From IMG/VR virus record IMGVR_UViG_3300032116_009846, positions 1 to 41,079 of that record: a DNA stretch of 41,079 bases; one strand, 5' to 3'. The position numbers were made by a program, and so were the translations under genes. This document shows, one piece after another, positions 14,560 to 21,524 of the stretch. The stretch comes from a virus. The notes beneath the pieces are model-generated. The model did not search any database and was not told the origin of the DNA. It worked only from the letters and a program-made list of their open reading frames with translations. The first letter of the stretch is position 1. Each line of letters opens with the position of its first letter.

Positions 14560-15215
14560 AGATGGCTCGTAATGTCAAATCGAAAAACCTTCATATCCCA
14601 AACCTTCAAACCTTTGTACCACATATGCCCGATATTGTCAAACCATCATATCCCGATATAAGGTTTGGGCATTATACATGCAAAATAGTGGTTTGTCAAG
14701 TGTCTTATATGCATGAAATTGCCCATAAAAATCTACCAAAACCAGGGGAAAATTTGCCAATATCGTAATGTTTTTTAACAAAACTTTATAAAATATATAG
14801 GAAACCAGGAGAAAAGGTTTGTTATTCTATAAGGGGTAGGATTGCTACTCTTTATCCCCCGCATTTTCGAGCGGGATCGGATAAGGTGCGGGGCTGCCCG
14901 CTTGATCGGCGTTTTTGGCGGGGGATTTAGAAGGAAAGAAAACCTTAAGGGTAACAATAGAATACAACATACCTGTTATAGTATTCATGTCTTCAGTAAA
15001 TTGATCATATTCTCTTTTAGAGTCATGCCTATGAGACTTCTGGCTATAAAGGTTTGCAAAGTGTCTTGGCATATATAAATTATACACCTTGTTTGACAAA
15101 CCTGGATATCTGTGATACAAGGTTTGGGGATATAAAGGTTTGGATCGTAATGTTCAGCAGGGGGAAAGTTTTAGGGGTTCGTAATGTCTTTTCGTAATAA
15201 GGTTTGATGGTTTGA
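14560..15215. repeat. AAGGTTTG and TCGTAATG iteron region
   Basis: At least nine copies of (A)AGGTTTG or its complement lie in both orientations (for example 14599-14614, 14661-14668, 15119-15126, 15136-15143, 15200-15207), with TCGTAATG about five times (near 14568, 14763, 15145, 15180; a variant at 15192). ATGCCC (14626) pairs with GGGCAT (14667) around inner AAACC/GGTTT arms, making a long hairpin. 14437-14844 holds no convincing gene. Confidence 0.6.
14845..15072 (-). CDS. hypothetical protein with hydrophobic segment (75 aa)
   Basis: MPRHFANLYSQKSHRHDSKR, then TITGMLYSIVTLKVFF (hydrophobic, possible membrane contact), then a Pro/Ala-rich tail. The ATG lies 6 nt after TATAAT (plus 15079-15084). 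Its last ~27 codons are markedly more GC-rich than the surroundings and contain inverted CCCGC/GCGGG arms. Gene reality is likely but not certain because it lies in the iteron region. Confidence 0.58.
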   Translation of the reverse strand: MPRHFANLYSQKSHRHDSKREYDQFTEDMNTITGMLYSIVTLKVFFPSKSPAKNADQAGSPAPYPIPLENAGDKE

Positions 15216-15233
15216 CAAATACCCAAAAGTATG

Positions 15234-15243
15234 GCACGTGCGG
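15234..15243. promoter_or_regulatory. CACGTG motif, copy 1
   Basis: GCACGTGCGG, 3 nt beyond the stop of the 88-residue gene. It is one of eight CACGTG motifs, all intergenic, between 15.2 and 26.6 kb. Confidence 0.6.
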
Positions 15244-15245
15244 TT

Positions 15246-15512
15246 TTACGACTCTTCTTCCTCCAGAAGGTCGGTGATATCTTCAAACCCCGTATCCTCA
15301 ATACCTAAGCCCTCTAGCAATAAGAACCAGGACTCGTTGATATACTGCTCTAGTGTGGGAGTACTATTAATTATACCCTCGGCAAATGCAAAAGCAAGCG
15401 GCAGCCCCAAGTCATTGTACTCAAAGAAATCTGACAACTCATCATCTGTTTTATAGTTTAACCAAAGTTGTCCCAGAATTAGTGCTCTGTTCTCAAAAGT
15501 TGTTGGTTGCAT
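15246..15512 (-). CDS. acidic hypothetical protein (88 aa)
   Basis: MQPTTFENRALILGQLWLNY, then LPLAFAFAEGIINSTPTLEQ, ending in a Glu run. Acidic helical phage protein; no family name known to me. Overlaps the upstream 68-residue gene by 20 bp, so the two form an operon. Confidence 0.72.
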   Translation of the reverse strand: MQPTTFENRALILGQLWLNYKTDDELSDFFEYNDLGLPLAFAFAEGIINSTPTLEQYINESWFLLLEGLGIEDTGFEDITDLLEEEES

Positions 15513-15699
15513 AGTTGGTCCCCTCCTTGGTTTCCTTTGCTGACTCTGCTATTACCTGTAAACGATTATACACCACATAAGGCTGTGACTGTGCCAAGTA
15601 TTGTCCCACTAGTTCTAAATCTACTCTGAGGTCAGAAATCTCGTTACCAAGTTTGTTGGCAACTTTTTCCTCTGCTGTTAGTGTTCGTCTTATACGCAT
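15493..15699 (-). CDS. helical hypothetical protein (68 aa)
   Basis: MRIRRTLTAEEKVANKLGNE then a long amphipathic helix; likely coiled coil. GGAGGAGG precedes the start and a TTGCCC-17-TACAAT promoter drives it. Confidence 0.72.
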   Translation of the reverse strand: MRIRRTLTAEEKVANKLGNEISDLRVDLELVGQYLAQSQPYVVYNRLQVIAESAKETKEGTNYATNNF

Positions 15700-15716
15700 A
15701 GTCCTCCTCCATTATC

Positions 15717-15745
15717 ATTGTACCAAAAGTTGGTGGAAAGGGCAA
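15717..15745 (-). promoter_or_regulatory. promoter
   Basis: TTGCCC, 17 nt, TACAAT (plus 15717-15722). About 15 nt from the transcription start to the ATG at 15699, with GGAGGAGG in the leader. Confidence 0.65.
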
Positions 15746-15787
15746 CCCCACGCTGCCCCCTCCACCCAAGATCTAGGTGACCCATAC

Positions 15788-16147
15788 CTAGACCTTCGCA
15801 ACAGAATTCGTGTAATATGAGATAAAGTCCTCAATGTTGTGCCAGTCTTCACCGCTGCCGACGGTCATATCAGTTAAATCAATTGTGATTGGGTGGTCCA
15901 GAAACCCTTGGTCCGACGGGTCCATTGCAGTAATGCCGTACCCAGTCTCTTCCAGGATTGAGTCTTGGATGATGTAACTGATTGCCATTCTAGTAGCATA
16001 TGGGATATCTCCCATTTGCAGCCTAGGACGAGCATGCTGCAGGGCTGCTGCAAGCAACTCATGCATATGGTCCTCATCCCAGTGGCTGTACAAGGCCACA
16101 GCATGGTCCTCTGATTGTTTAAATACGAAGTTGCAACGGGCTCCCAT
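15788..16147 (-). CDS. conserved phage hypothetical (119 aa)
   Basis: MGARCNFVFKQSEDHAVALY, then SHWDEDHMHELLAAALQ and ISYIIQDSILEETGYGI. Phage genomes often carry this compact protein; no biochemical role known. Its ATG overlaps the upstream stop (TAATG). Confidence 0.8.
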   Translation of the reverse strand: MGARCNFVFKQSEDHAVALYSHWDEDHMHELLAAALQHARPRLQMGDIPYATRMAISYIIQDSILEETGYGITAMDPSDQGFLDHPITIDLTDMTVGSGEDWHNIEDFISYYTNSVAKV

Positions 16148-16473
16148 TAGTCTAGGTCCTCACCTTCAAAAACAATAACAACCTTGACAATTCGGTTGTC
16201 GTCATTGTATTGGGCATAGACAGGATAAACTCCGTCACCATAGCCTGTGTTGAATACAACTGATGAACCTGAACCTAACTCGCCAGCGTTTTGTGAAATG
16301 GTAGTAGCACAAGCACCAAGATAAGAATACTCACCTTGCTTGCCGTCTAACTCAAATGGTTCGCCTTCGTTGGTTTTCCATTGGTCGAGATAGCATGGGT
16401 CGCCTACCATAGCCTGACCGCTATCTACAGAAAATGAACCTACTAACTGTAGGTCGTCTAATACATACTTCAT
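16147..16473 (-). CDS. conserved phage hypothetical (108 aa)
   Basis: Contains VDSGQAMVGDPCYLDQW and VVFNTGYGDGVYPVYAQY, the recurrent core of a phage family that looks like a small beta-barrel. Leader has AAAGGAG. Own promoter within the end of the upstream gene. Confidence 0.82.
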   Translation of the reverse strand: MKYVLDDLQLVGSFSVDSGQAMVGDPCYLDQWKTNEGEPFELDGKQGEYSYLGACATTISQNAGELGSGSSVVFNTGYGDGVYPVYAQYNDDNRIVKVVIVFEGEDLD

Positions 16474-16498
16474 TGGGTCTCCTTTGTTGGTTTATTCT

Positions 16499-16527
16499 AT
16501 TATCTCATTAGGCACGGACATTGTCAA
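16499..16527 (-). promoter_or_regulatory. promoter
   Basis: TTGACA, 17 nt, GATAAT (plus 16499-16504). Lies partly inside the upstream YubB-like gene. Confidence 0.82.
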
Positions 16528-17248
16528 GTCTGTGCTCAGGTAGGTGTTCTTTATCTAGATATACTTTGTGAATCTCACAATCTGAGACACAATCTAGGTC
16601 CGCTTCACCCATGTAGTGACACTCATTACAAATCTCACCACAGTCATTCTCACAATATTCAAGGGTATTCAATGAGTCACAATCTCTACATTTATTATCG
16701 TATGACTCTTCCTCTGTAGCAATGCCATTATTGAAATTGATAGAGCCACCCCAACCTGTTTCTTCCTCATAGGATAGATTCATCTCTAGGCTAGGATATT
16801 GCTCTGATAGTTTAGTTATAGCCTCAGTAGGTGGAGACCAAGCGGTATTGAATTTATACCCCAAAACCGTAGTGCTCTCCTCATATAACTCAGTATCAGG
16901 ATATTCTTCTCCGTCTCTAACAGCAACATCCCATTTGGTTCCCCAGTTACGAACATTCCAGTCGTACCAATGATTACCCTTGAACATAAGGGCTTCCTCT
17001 AAAGGCATGCTATGGTCAGGTTGCTTGATGTATTCCTCGTCAGATATACCGTCTTGTCTATGATTATATATATTATGAAATGCAAACACAGGACTAGAGT
17101 AAGTAGTTTGAGATACTTCCATTTGTCCAGTTGCAGGATTCCATGAATCATGGTCTTTTGCGAATGGCTTATTGAGTTGTCTTTTGATATCTGCAATCAG
17201 GGTTTCGTCACCTGAAATGTCAAGATAGTTGTAGCACCAGTTTGGCAC
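16508..17248 (-). CDS. YubB / Api92-like ferredoxin-fold protein (246 aa)
   Basis: Begins MPNWCYNYLDISGDE and contains HWYDWNVRNWGTKWDV, both hallmarks of the YubB ferredoxin-like (DUF1281-type) domain common on phages and plasmids. A C-terminal Cys-rich insert (CRDCDSLNTLEYCENDC, then CNECHYM) probably binds zinc and is not part of the core domain. Function unknown. Confidence 0.85.
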   Translation of the reverse strand: MPNWCYNYLDISGDETLIADIKRQLNKPFAKDHDSWNPATGQMEVSQTTYSSPVFAFHNIYNHRQDGISDEEYIKQPDHSMPLEEALMFKGNHWYDWNVRNWGTKWDVAVRDGEEYPDTELYEESTTVLGYKFNTAWSPPTEAITKLSEQYPSLEMNLSYEEETGWGGSINFNNGIATEEESYDNKCRDCDSLNTLEYCENDCGEICNECHYMGEADLDCVSDCEIHKVYLDKEHLPEHRLDNVRA

Positions 17249-17278
17249 AGGGGGTCCTTTCTATTGGGTCGTAATGCA

Positions 17279-17307
17279 ATTTTAGCAGAATCGGGAAAAT
17301 AAATCAA
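17279..17307 (-). promoter_or_regulatory. promoter
   Basis: TTGATT, 17 nt ending TGC, TAAAAT (plus 17279-17284), ~25 nt upstream of the YubB-like start; AGAAAGG in the leader. Confidence 0.72.
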
Positions 17308-17351
17308 GCCTTCTTAATATGATTTCGTAAATCTGTTTAGATCTATGCCGC

Positions 17352-17630
17352 TCATTGCTTGCTTCTTCGCTCCGAGATTGCAAAGGCCAGAGCATAGGTC
17401 AAACCATAAACATGAGACAGTGCGTCACACTGGCCTTCCCAGTACTTCCGCTCCATAGATTCCATGGCGTCGCTGTAGTCATTCTCTTCCTCAATGCGTT
17501 GGGCCTCAATCAATTCATTTTCAGCCTCATACATAAGGTTTTTGAGTTCACCGTGGAGAATATCAGTGCCTGATTCCCCTAGGTCGATTAGTTTCTGCAG
17601 TCTTGGTTCTAGTTCTGTTGTATTCATCAT
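17352..17630 (-). CDS. acidic helical hypothetical (92 aa)
   Basis: MMNTTELEPRLQKLIDLGES, then an acidic helix and YGLTYALAFAISERR. Overlaps the previous gene's stop (ATGA). Likely a coiled-coil protein; no family. Confidence 0.75.
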   Translation of the reverse strand: MMNTTELEPRLQKLIDLGESGTDILHGELKNLMYEAENELIEAQRIEEENDYSDAMESMERKYWEGQCDALSHVYGLTYALAFAISERRSKQ

Positions 17631-17848
17631 CCAAGTATATCCTCTACCACTGACAAAATATGGCGGGTAGCAAGAACCTGTCCACTCATATGATTATACT
17701 CAAAGTCCAACTCATTATAATCCTTAGAGGCAGGGTCAAGTGCTTCCATTTCACTAGAGATTTGCTCTAGGTCCTGCTCTAGGCTGATGATATGTATCTT
17801 TATATATTCTTTTATGTGATTAGTTCTATTGATATATTCTGATTCCAT
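17627..17848 (-). CDS. coiled-coil hypothetical (73 aa)
   Basis: MESEYINRTNHIKEYIKIHI, with heptad-like ISLEQDLEQISSEMEAL. The start overlaps the upstream stop (TAATG) and its stop overlaps the next start; the middle gene of a three-gene operon. Confidence 0.75.
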   Translation of the reverse strand: MESEYINRTNHIKEYIKIHIISLEQDLEQISSEMEALDPASKDYNELDFEYNHMSGQVLATRHILSVVEDILG

Positions 17849-18009
17849 TATTCCCCCCAGTATTGCATGATAGTATTCATAGTGTTATGTAGGTGGCAGT
17901 CACAGGGCTCTCCACCCATGTTCTCCTCAAATTCAAAGTGCGATAGGTTGTCCTCATAGATTTCTGTCACCAGTTCATCTATGGTGTATGGTTTGTATGT
18001 TTGGGTCAT
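17848..18009 (-). CDS. small acidic protein (53 aa)
   Basis: MTQTYKPYTIDELVTEIYED, then GGEPCDCHLHNTMN. CxCxLH may bind metal. First gene of the operon; leaderless, ATG 6 nt after CATAAT. Confidence 0.75.
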   Translation of the reverse strand: MTQTYKPYTIDELVTEIYEDNLSHFEFEENMGGEPCDCHLHNTMNTIMQYWGE

Positions 18010-18015
18010 GTATAA

Positions 18016-18044
18016 ATTATGGCAGAAAATCAGGGAAATGTCAA
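18016..18044 (-). promoter_or_regulatory. leaderless promoter
   Basis: TTGACA, 17 nt ending TGC, CATAAT (plus 18016-18021), 6 nt to ATG. A CACGTG motif (18151-18156) lies further upstream, next to tRNA-Asp. Confidence 0.82.
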
Positions 18045-18165
18045 CTCTATCGTAATTGTTTTTGGTTTTGATATTTTTGGGGATTTATTTCGTTCTTCGT
18101 AATTTAATTTAAGATTGACATTTTTATGTCCAATTTGTCTGATTTGTCCACACGTGCGGTTTTTG

Positions 18166-18239
18166 CGATCCCAACGGGACTTGAACCCGTAGCCTCTACC
18201 GTGACAGGGTAGCGATCTAACCAATTGATCTATGGGACC
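18166..18239 (-). tRNA. trnD: tRNA-Asp (anticodon GTC)
   Basis: Acceptor GGTCCCA/TGGGATC with discriminator G, D-arm GATC/GATC, anticodon arm CTACC-CTGTCAC-GGTAG, T-arm ACGGG-TTCAAGT-CCCGT; CCA not encoded. Located between the DUF932 gene's 3' hairpin E2 and a CACGTG motif, so probably cut from a longer transcript. Confidence 0.95.
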
Positions 18240-18242
18240 AGC

Positions 18243-18267
18243 GGAGCAGTTTTGAATCATGCTCAGG
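18243..18267 (-). repeat. conserved 3'-UTR hairpin, copy E2
   Basis: On the coding strand: CCTGAGCATG ... AAAACTGCTCC; GAGCA pairs with TGCTC around 11 nt. Begins 10 nt after the DUF932 stop and ends 3 nt before tRNA-Asp. On the plus strand it is followed by TTTTTTT and would resemble a terminator for antisense transcription. Confidence 0.75.
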
Positions 18268-18277
18268 ATTTTTTTTG

Positions 18278-19294
18278 TTATGCTAGTTGCATTACATTCT
18301 GCACAACTTTTAGCAAACGATTTTTTTCTGCATTGATAGCAGGGTCAAAACCACTTGCAGATGCAAGGATTGATTCGTTAGAACCACCACGAGCAGAGCG
18401 GTACCAATCAAGGCGTTCAGTTAGTGCATTGAAAGCACCCCAAGCGTTTCCAGCAATCATACCATTGAATTCGCCTGTATAGATGTCATTGATAACATCA
18501 ACCTTGTTTTCCCACTTCTTGATTGAACCCTTAGCATCTTTATCAGGCTTTGGGTAAGCAGCAAGAATAATGTCATTGAATTGTTTAGCATTGACTTCCT
18601 TCTCGAACATAGCCTTAGCCATGATGTCGAATTCGTCCATGTAAGCATTAGCAAGACCAAGAGTTTCACGAGCAATCTGCACTTTACCATTGGCAGTTTG
18701 AGTGTGGCGAATCTTGAATGATTGCTTGATGCCATTCTTCTTTTTCTTGCCACCTAGTGCAAGATTGAGAGTGTTAGCGCATACAACACGAACAGGCGTG
18801 ATTGATGCTTGAATAGCGATTGAGCCGTCATGTGATGTATTGATGAGAAGATAAGTCTTTACCTTATCTGCAACACCACTAGGGTCTAGTACGGTTTCAC
18901 GCTCTAGTGCAAGTGAGCCGAATACAACACGACCACCCTTGATTGCACCAGCAGTTTCCCAACGACCTCCGCCGTCAAGAATATTATCACCGAATGAAAA
19001 TAGGTCTTCATTCTGCAGAACATGATAACGCTCACCAACGACACCAAGAATGTCGGTTTGTGTGTTATCGGTAGGGTTAGTGCGAACAACATATTGGTAT
19101 TGCTTGTCGCTTGTTAGATGAGATGGGATAGGCATATCTTCAAGACGAACATTCCAACCATTGAGGTTTGCAGCCTCTAGCATTTCTGCAGTTGTTTTTT
19201 CTTCTGTAAAGACAGTACCCAATCCATGCCATGCAGGTTCACGGAAAGATGCGAAAGATGTCTTACCGTTTTGTGTTTCTAGGTCATGTGCCAT
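18278..19294 (-). CDS. DUF932 protein (phage/plasmid-like TIGR03299)
   Basis: A 338-residue DUF932 protein: MAHDLETQNGKTSFASFREP and AWHGLGTVFTEEKTTAEMLE at the N-terminus, VVCANTLNLAL and the AFNALTERLDWYRS region later. Full length for the family, which is widespread in actinophages and plasmids and has no established activity. GGAGAAAAC precedes ATG. Driven by the promoter at 19325-19353, upstream of which lies the full regulatory block. Confidence 0.9.
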   Translation of the reverse strand: MAHDLETQNGKTSFASFREPAWHGLGTVFTEEKTTAEMLEAANLNGWNVRLEDMPIPSHLTSDKQYQYVVRTNPTDNTQTDILGVVGERYHVLQNEDLFSFGDNILDGGGRWETAGAIKGGRVVFGSLALERETVLDPSGVADKVKTYLLINTSHDGSIAIQASITPVRVVCANTLNLALGGKKKKNGIKQSFKIRHTQTANGKVQIARETLGLANAYMDEFDIMAKAMFEKEVNAKQFNDIILAAYPKPDKDAKGSIKKWENKVDVINDIYTGEFNGMIAGNAWGAFNALTERLDWYRSARGGSNESILASASGFDPAINAEKNRLLKVVQNVMQLA

Positions 19295-19324
19295 GAGTTT
19301 TCTCCTTTTGTTAGTTGAATTTCA

Positions 19325-19353
19325 AGTATAGCAGTCTAGTCTGACAAATGCAA
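19325..19353 (-). promoter_or_regulatory. promoter with internal TTGTCAG operator-like site
   Basis: TTGCAT, then TTGTCAGACTAGACTGC as the 17-nt spacer, then TATACT (plus 19325-19330). TTGTCA lies exactly 11 nt before the -10 box, as in seven other promoters here. Confidence 0.75.
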
Positions 19354-19376
19354 ATCTGGATAATTAGATAAGGGAT

Positions 19377-19446
19377 AAATCGGACATCTCGTAAATGTGA
19401 GCAAATTCACACCTGTGGATAACCCTGTGGATAACGGCACGTGCCG
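19377..19446 (-). promoter_or_regulatory. regulatory block of the DUF932 gene
   Basis: In transcription order: palindrome CGGCACGTGCCG (19435-19446), two DnaA boxes TTATCCACA (19426-19434 and 19414-19422), perfect Crp/GlxR-like TGTGA-N6-TCACA (19396-19411), ATGTCCGATTT (19377-19387). Proteins that bind are not known. Confidence 0.7.
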
Positions 19447-19457
19447 ATTTTTGAGGT

Positions 19458-19497
19458 GGAGCAGTTTAGACACTAAAGGATTTCCTCCATACTCAGG
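19458..19497 (-). repeat. conserved 3'-UTR hairpin, copy E3 (long loop)
   Basis: CCTGAGTATG ... TAAACTGCTCC on the coding strand. The first arm is GAGTA instead of GAGCA; pairing with TGCTC is kept by a G-U pair. The loop is 26 nt and contains an inner GGA/TCC hairpin. Confidence 0.6.
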
Positions 19498-19578
19498 TGT
19501 TAGGGAGTGCCAGGGGACTTTCGCAGATAGATCTGCCTTGAACGCAGGCTGTCACCCAATTCTATTTAGTTTTATTGG
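19498..19578 (-). other. non-coding stretch with small hairpins
   Basis: Between hairpins E4 and E3. Read on minus it has GCCT-GCGTTCA-AGGC and GCAGA-TCTA-TCTGC in tandem and GC content above its surroundings. No ORF with a start is convincing. A small structured RNA is possible; I do not recognise it. Confidence 0.4.
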
Positions 19579-19603
19579 TGAGCAGTTTTATTTCTTGCTC
19601 AGG
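19579..19603 (-). repeat. conserved 3'-UTR hairpin, copy E4
   Basis: CCTGAGCAAG ... AAAACTGCTCA; GAGCA/TGCTC with an 11-nt loop, 9 nt past the stop of the 139-residue gene. Confidence 0.72.
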
Positions 19604-19612
19604 AAAGTTTTA

Positions 19613-20032
19613 TTACAAGTATCGGGCGATAGCGTTGTAAGTAGAAGTAGAAACTACTTCCTCATCTGTCATCTTGAGAATACGAATTGCGTTCTCAATT
19701 TCATCTACCATTTCTTTGTATTGCCACTCATGGTAAGTATCAAAATCCTTCTGTGGTTCAGCAGGTAGGTCAATCGCACCTTTGGGAAGGTTGAAATCAA
19801 CATTTATCATGCCGTTGTAGCGAAGGTTAGCAGATAGATTTTCTGCCTTTGCGATAGCACCGAGAGCAAGTTTAGCAACATCTTTAGACCACTTTTCGTG
19901 AGCCTTGTTGAACTTTTCCTCGTTAGTTGCTTGATTAGCCTTATCCTTTTGGATTTGCGCTAACTTTGTTTCAAGAGCCTTGATTACCTTTGTAGTGGCA
20001 ATCTTGACATTTATGGCTTTACCTCTTGACAT
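19613..20032 (-). CDS. helical phage protein (139 aa)
   Basis: MSRGKAINVKIATTKVIKAL followed by a long Lys/Glu helix (LAQIQKDKANQATNEEKFNK), then LPAEPQKDFDTYHEWQYKEM and a C-terminal helix. Likely coiled-coil dimer; no family named. TTGATT-17-TAGACT promoter, GAAAGGAC in the leader. Confidence 0.8.
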   Translation of the reverse strand: MSRGKAINVKIATTKVIKALETKLAQIQKDKANQATNEEKFNKAHEKWSKDVAKLALGAIAKAENLSANLRYNGMINVDFNLPKGAIDLPAEPQKDFDTYHEWQYKEMVDEIENAIRILKMTDEEVVSTSTYNAIARYL

Positions 20033-20064
20033 TGGGTCTGTCCTTTCGTTAGTGGGGTGTATCT

Positions 20065-20093
20065 AGTCTAGCATTTTTATACTAGAAAATCAA
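20065..20093 (-). promoter_or_regulatory. promoter
   Basis: TTGATT, 17 nt ending TGC, TAGACT (plus 20065-20070). Begins 3 nt after hairpin E5 of the upstream gene. Confidence 0.72.
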
Positions 20094-20096
20094 GTT

Positions 20097-20122
20097 GAGC
20101 AGTTTTAGTAGTCATGCTCAGG
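20097..20122 (-). repeat. conserved 3'-UTR hairpin, copy E5
   Basis: CCTGAGCATG ... AAAACTGCTCA; 13-nt loop. Starts 19 nt past the stop of the 54-residue gene. Confidence 0.72.
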
Positions 20123-20141
20123 ACTTTTCCTGTATTAGGAA

Positions 20142-20306
20142 TTACTTTGCTGTCCAAGTGGTATAGCGTGACTTACCATTGACATCAAGTTTCACACGAA
20201 CATTACCATTGGCTTGTGGTGTAATCTCTGTGATTACTCCTGTGACCTTTGACTTCTGTGTGGTGTAGGTGTCGCCTACCTTGTAAGTTGCGGTTGCTAC
20301 TGACAT
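20142..20306 (-). CDS. small beta-barrel protein, paralogue A (54 aa)
   Basis: MSVATATYKVGDTYTTQKSK, then VTGVITEITPQANGNVRVKL. The YxVGDxxTTxKxxVTGxI pattern suggests a KOW/SH3-like fold. It shares this pattern with the neighbouring 56-residue gene, so they are tandem duplicates. Each has its own promoter and AGAAAGG ribosome site. Confidence 0.8.
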   Translation of the reverse strand: MSVATATYKVGDTYTTQKSKVTGVITEITPQANGNVRVKLDVNGKSRYTTWTAK

Positions 20307-20343
20307 TGTGTTGCCTTTCTGTTAGGGGGTTATTTACTATCTA

Positions 20344-20372
20344 AGTATGACATTATTGGAGAAAAATGTCAA
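20344..20372 (-). promoter_or_regulatory. promoter
   Basis: TTGACA, 17 nt, CATACT (plus 20344-20349). The leader is about 30 nt with AGAAAGG. Confidence 0.75.
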
Positions 20373-20403
20373 ATCTAGGTCTGACATTTCTCACATTTTG
20401 AGA

Positions 20404-20574
20404 TTACTTGCTGGTCTTTACCATAGCCAAACGGCGAGAGCCATTTGCCAAGACAAGACTAACTCTAGTAACACTGTTAGACATTGGTGCGAAACTTGCG
20501 ATACGACCTGTAACGCCTGTCTTGCTGGTGGTGAATAGGTCACCAATCTGATAAGTGTATCCTCCGAGGGTCAT
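20404..20574 (-). CDS. small beta-barrel protein, paralogue B (56 aa)
   Basis: MTLGGYTYQIGDLFTTSKTG, then VTGRIASFAPMSNSVTRVSL and ANGSRRLAMVKTSK. Aligns along its length with paralogue A (YxxGDxxTTxKxxVTGxI, NG near the end). A small hairpin TCTCA/TGAGA follows the stop. RNA- or protein-binding by analogy to KOW folds only. Confidence 0.8.
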   Translation of the reverse strand: MTLGGYTYQIGDLFTTSKTGVTGRIASFAPMSNSVTRVSLVLANGSRRLAMVKTSK

Positions 20575-20605
20575 TGTGTTTCCTTTCGTTGTGGGGTTAT
20601 TGCTT

Positions 20606-20634
20606 ATAGTATAAGTCTAGCAGAAAAATGTCAA
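20606..20634 (-). promoter_or_regulatory. promoter
   Basis: TTGACA, 17 nt, TACTAT (plus 20606-20611). TAGACT in the spacer is an alternative -10. Confidence 0.75.
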
Positions 20635-20672
20635 AAATACAATTCAGCGGGGATCTGCAGGGGGTTTTATAA

Positions 20673-20729
20673 AGTGTTTATAATCACATTATAATGACTT
20701 GACAAATCAAAGATTTTGCCCACGTGCCG
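20673..20729 (-). promoter_or_regulatory. regulatory block upstream of paralogue B
   Basis: CACGTG (20721-20726), TTGTCA, and a degenerate Crp-like TGTGATTATAAACACT (20673-20688), in the same order as the other blocks. No gene is supported in 20635-20801 otherwise; a 20-codon hydrophobic ORF near 20790 is too weak. Confidence 0.55.
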
Positions 20730-20801
20730 CCCTTCATTGATATAAAAAGAAAATAAATAAAAAGAACATTAGCAATACAATTTGTTTGGTATCCATTTAT
20801 C

Positions 20802-21524
20802 TCATTTCTTACTCGCAGAGAAAATTATGTCGCTCTTAGAGTATACACAAAGTGAGCACGAAACGCAAGCCGAGCCCTTAGTTGAGATTAGTGGAATTTG
20901 TTTTGCATTTTCAGGACACTTAGCAGCAGGTCTTCCAATCATTTCTTTTACATCTGCTTTACCAGTTGCAAAGTTTTGTGCAAGGTATGCCATGCGTACA
21001 CCATGGTTTAGTTTTAGGTCTACAGCGGTTTTGACATTTTCACTATCTGCAGAATAGTATAATGATAAATTATCCATACCCTTGAGAATTAGAGCAGCAG
21101 ATTTCACTCTAGTGTATACCCAGAATTGAACATCAGGATTATTTAGGATGACATGCTTCCAGGCCCTTGCGTATTCGTCATTGAAGAAATCTCCGTCCCA
21201 GTGAATGCGGAATAGTTTAGGAGCGTCTTTCTTTTCACAATCAACAATAAACTCTTTTATCATTGCAGAAAGTAAATCATACATCTCTTCATAGTTAGCG
21301 TCTTTTAGTAAATTCCAATTGTGTAATAGATTATCTCTTACACCTTTATAGATCTTTTCGAGTTTTCCTGCGTAGCATACTTTGCTGCATACAGAGGTCT
21401 CACCAGGACATGAGTAAGCCTTACCACTAGGCAATCCAAAAGTGTTGGCAATTGTTGGGGTTTTTCCGTTTTTTGATACAGCATTAGCCACTTTCCTATC
21501 ATTAGAGCGTTTTAGTTTAGTCAT
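20802..21524 (-). CDS. GP88-family phage protein (240 aa)
   Basis: MTKLKRSNDRKVANAVSKNG, then FGLPSGKAYSCPGETSVCSKVCYAGKLEK (split motif: Cys cluster CPGxTSVC-CYAGK), FRIHWDGDFF and a C-terminal Cys group CPENAK / CVSCSLC. These are the recurring signatures of mycobacteriophage GP88 (PF17338). The Cys sets suggest an iron-sulfur or zinc enzyme; the reaction is unknown. Its start lies inside the end of a 49-residue gene. Confidence 0.85.
   Translation of the reverse strand: MTKLKRSNDRKVANAVSKNGKTPTIANTFGLPSGKAYSCPGETSVCSKVCYAGKLEKIYKGVRDNLLHNWNLLKDANYEEMYDLLSAMIKEFIVDCEKKDAPKLFRIHWDGDFFNDEYARAWKHVILNNPDVQFWVYTRVKSAALILKGMDNLSLYYSADSENVKTAVDLKLNHGVRMAYLAQNFATGKADVKEMIGRPAAKCPENAKQIPLISTKGSACVSCSLCVYSKSDIIFSASKK

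Noticed and set aside
14562-14768. A 68-codon plus-strand ORF in the iteron region
   Set aside because: Its sequence is made of the AAACCTT/ATATCCC repeats and there is no ribosome site at a sensible distance.
19397-19768. A 123-codon plus-strand ORF across the DUF932 regulatory region
   Set aside because: It runs through DnaA boxes, CACGTG and two hairpins and into a minus-strand gene; start signals are absent.
20790-20801. A 20-codon hydrophobic ORF on minus just after the GP88 gene
   Set aside because: No convincing ribosome site and very A/T-rich DNA makes such runs frequent by chance.
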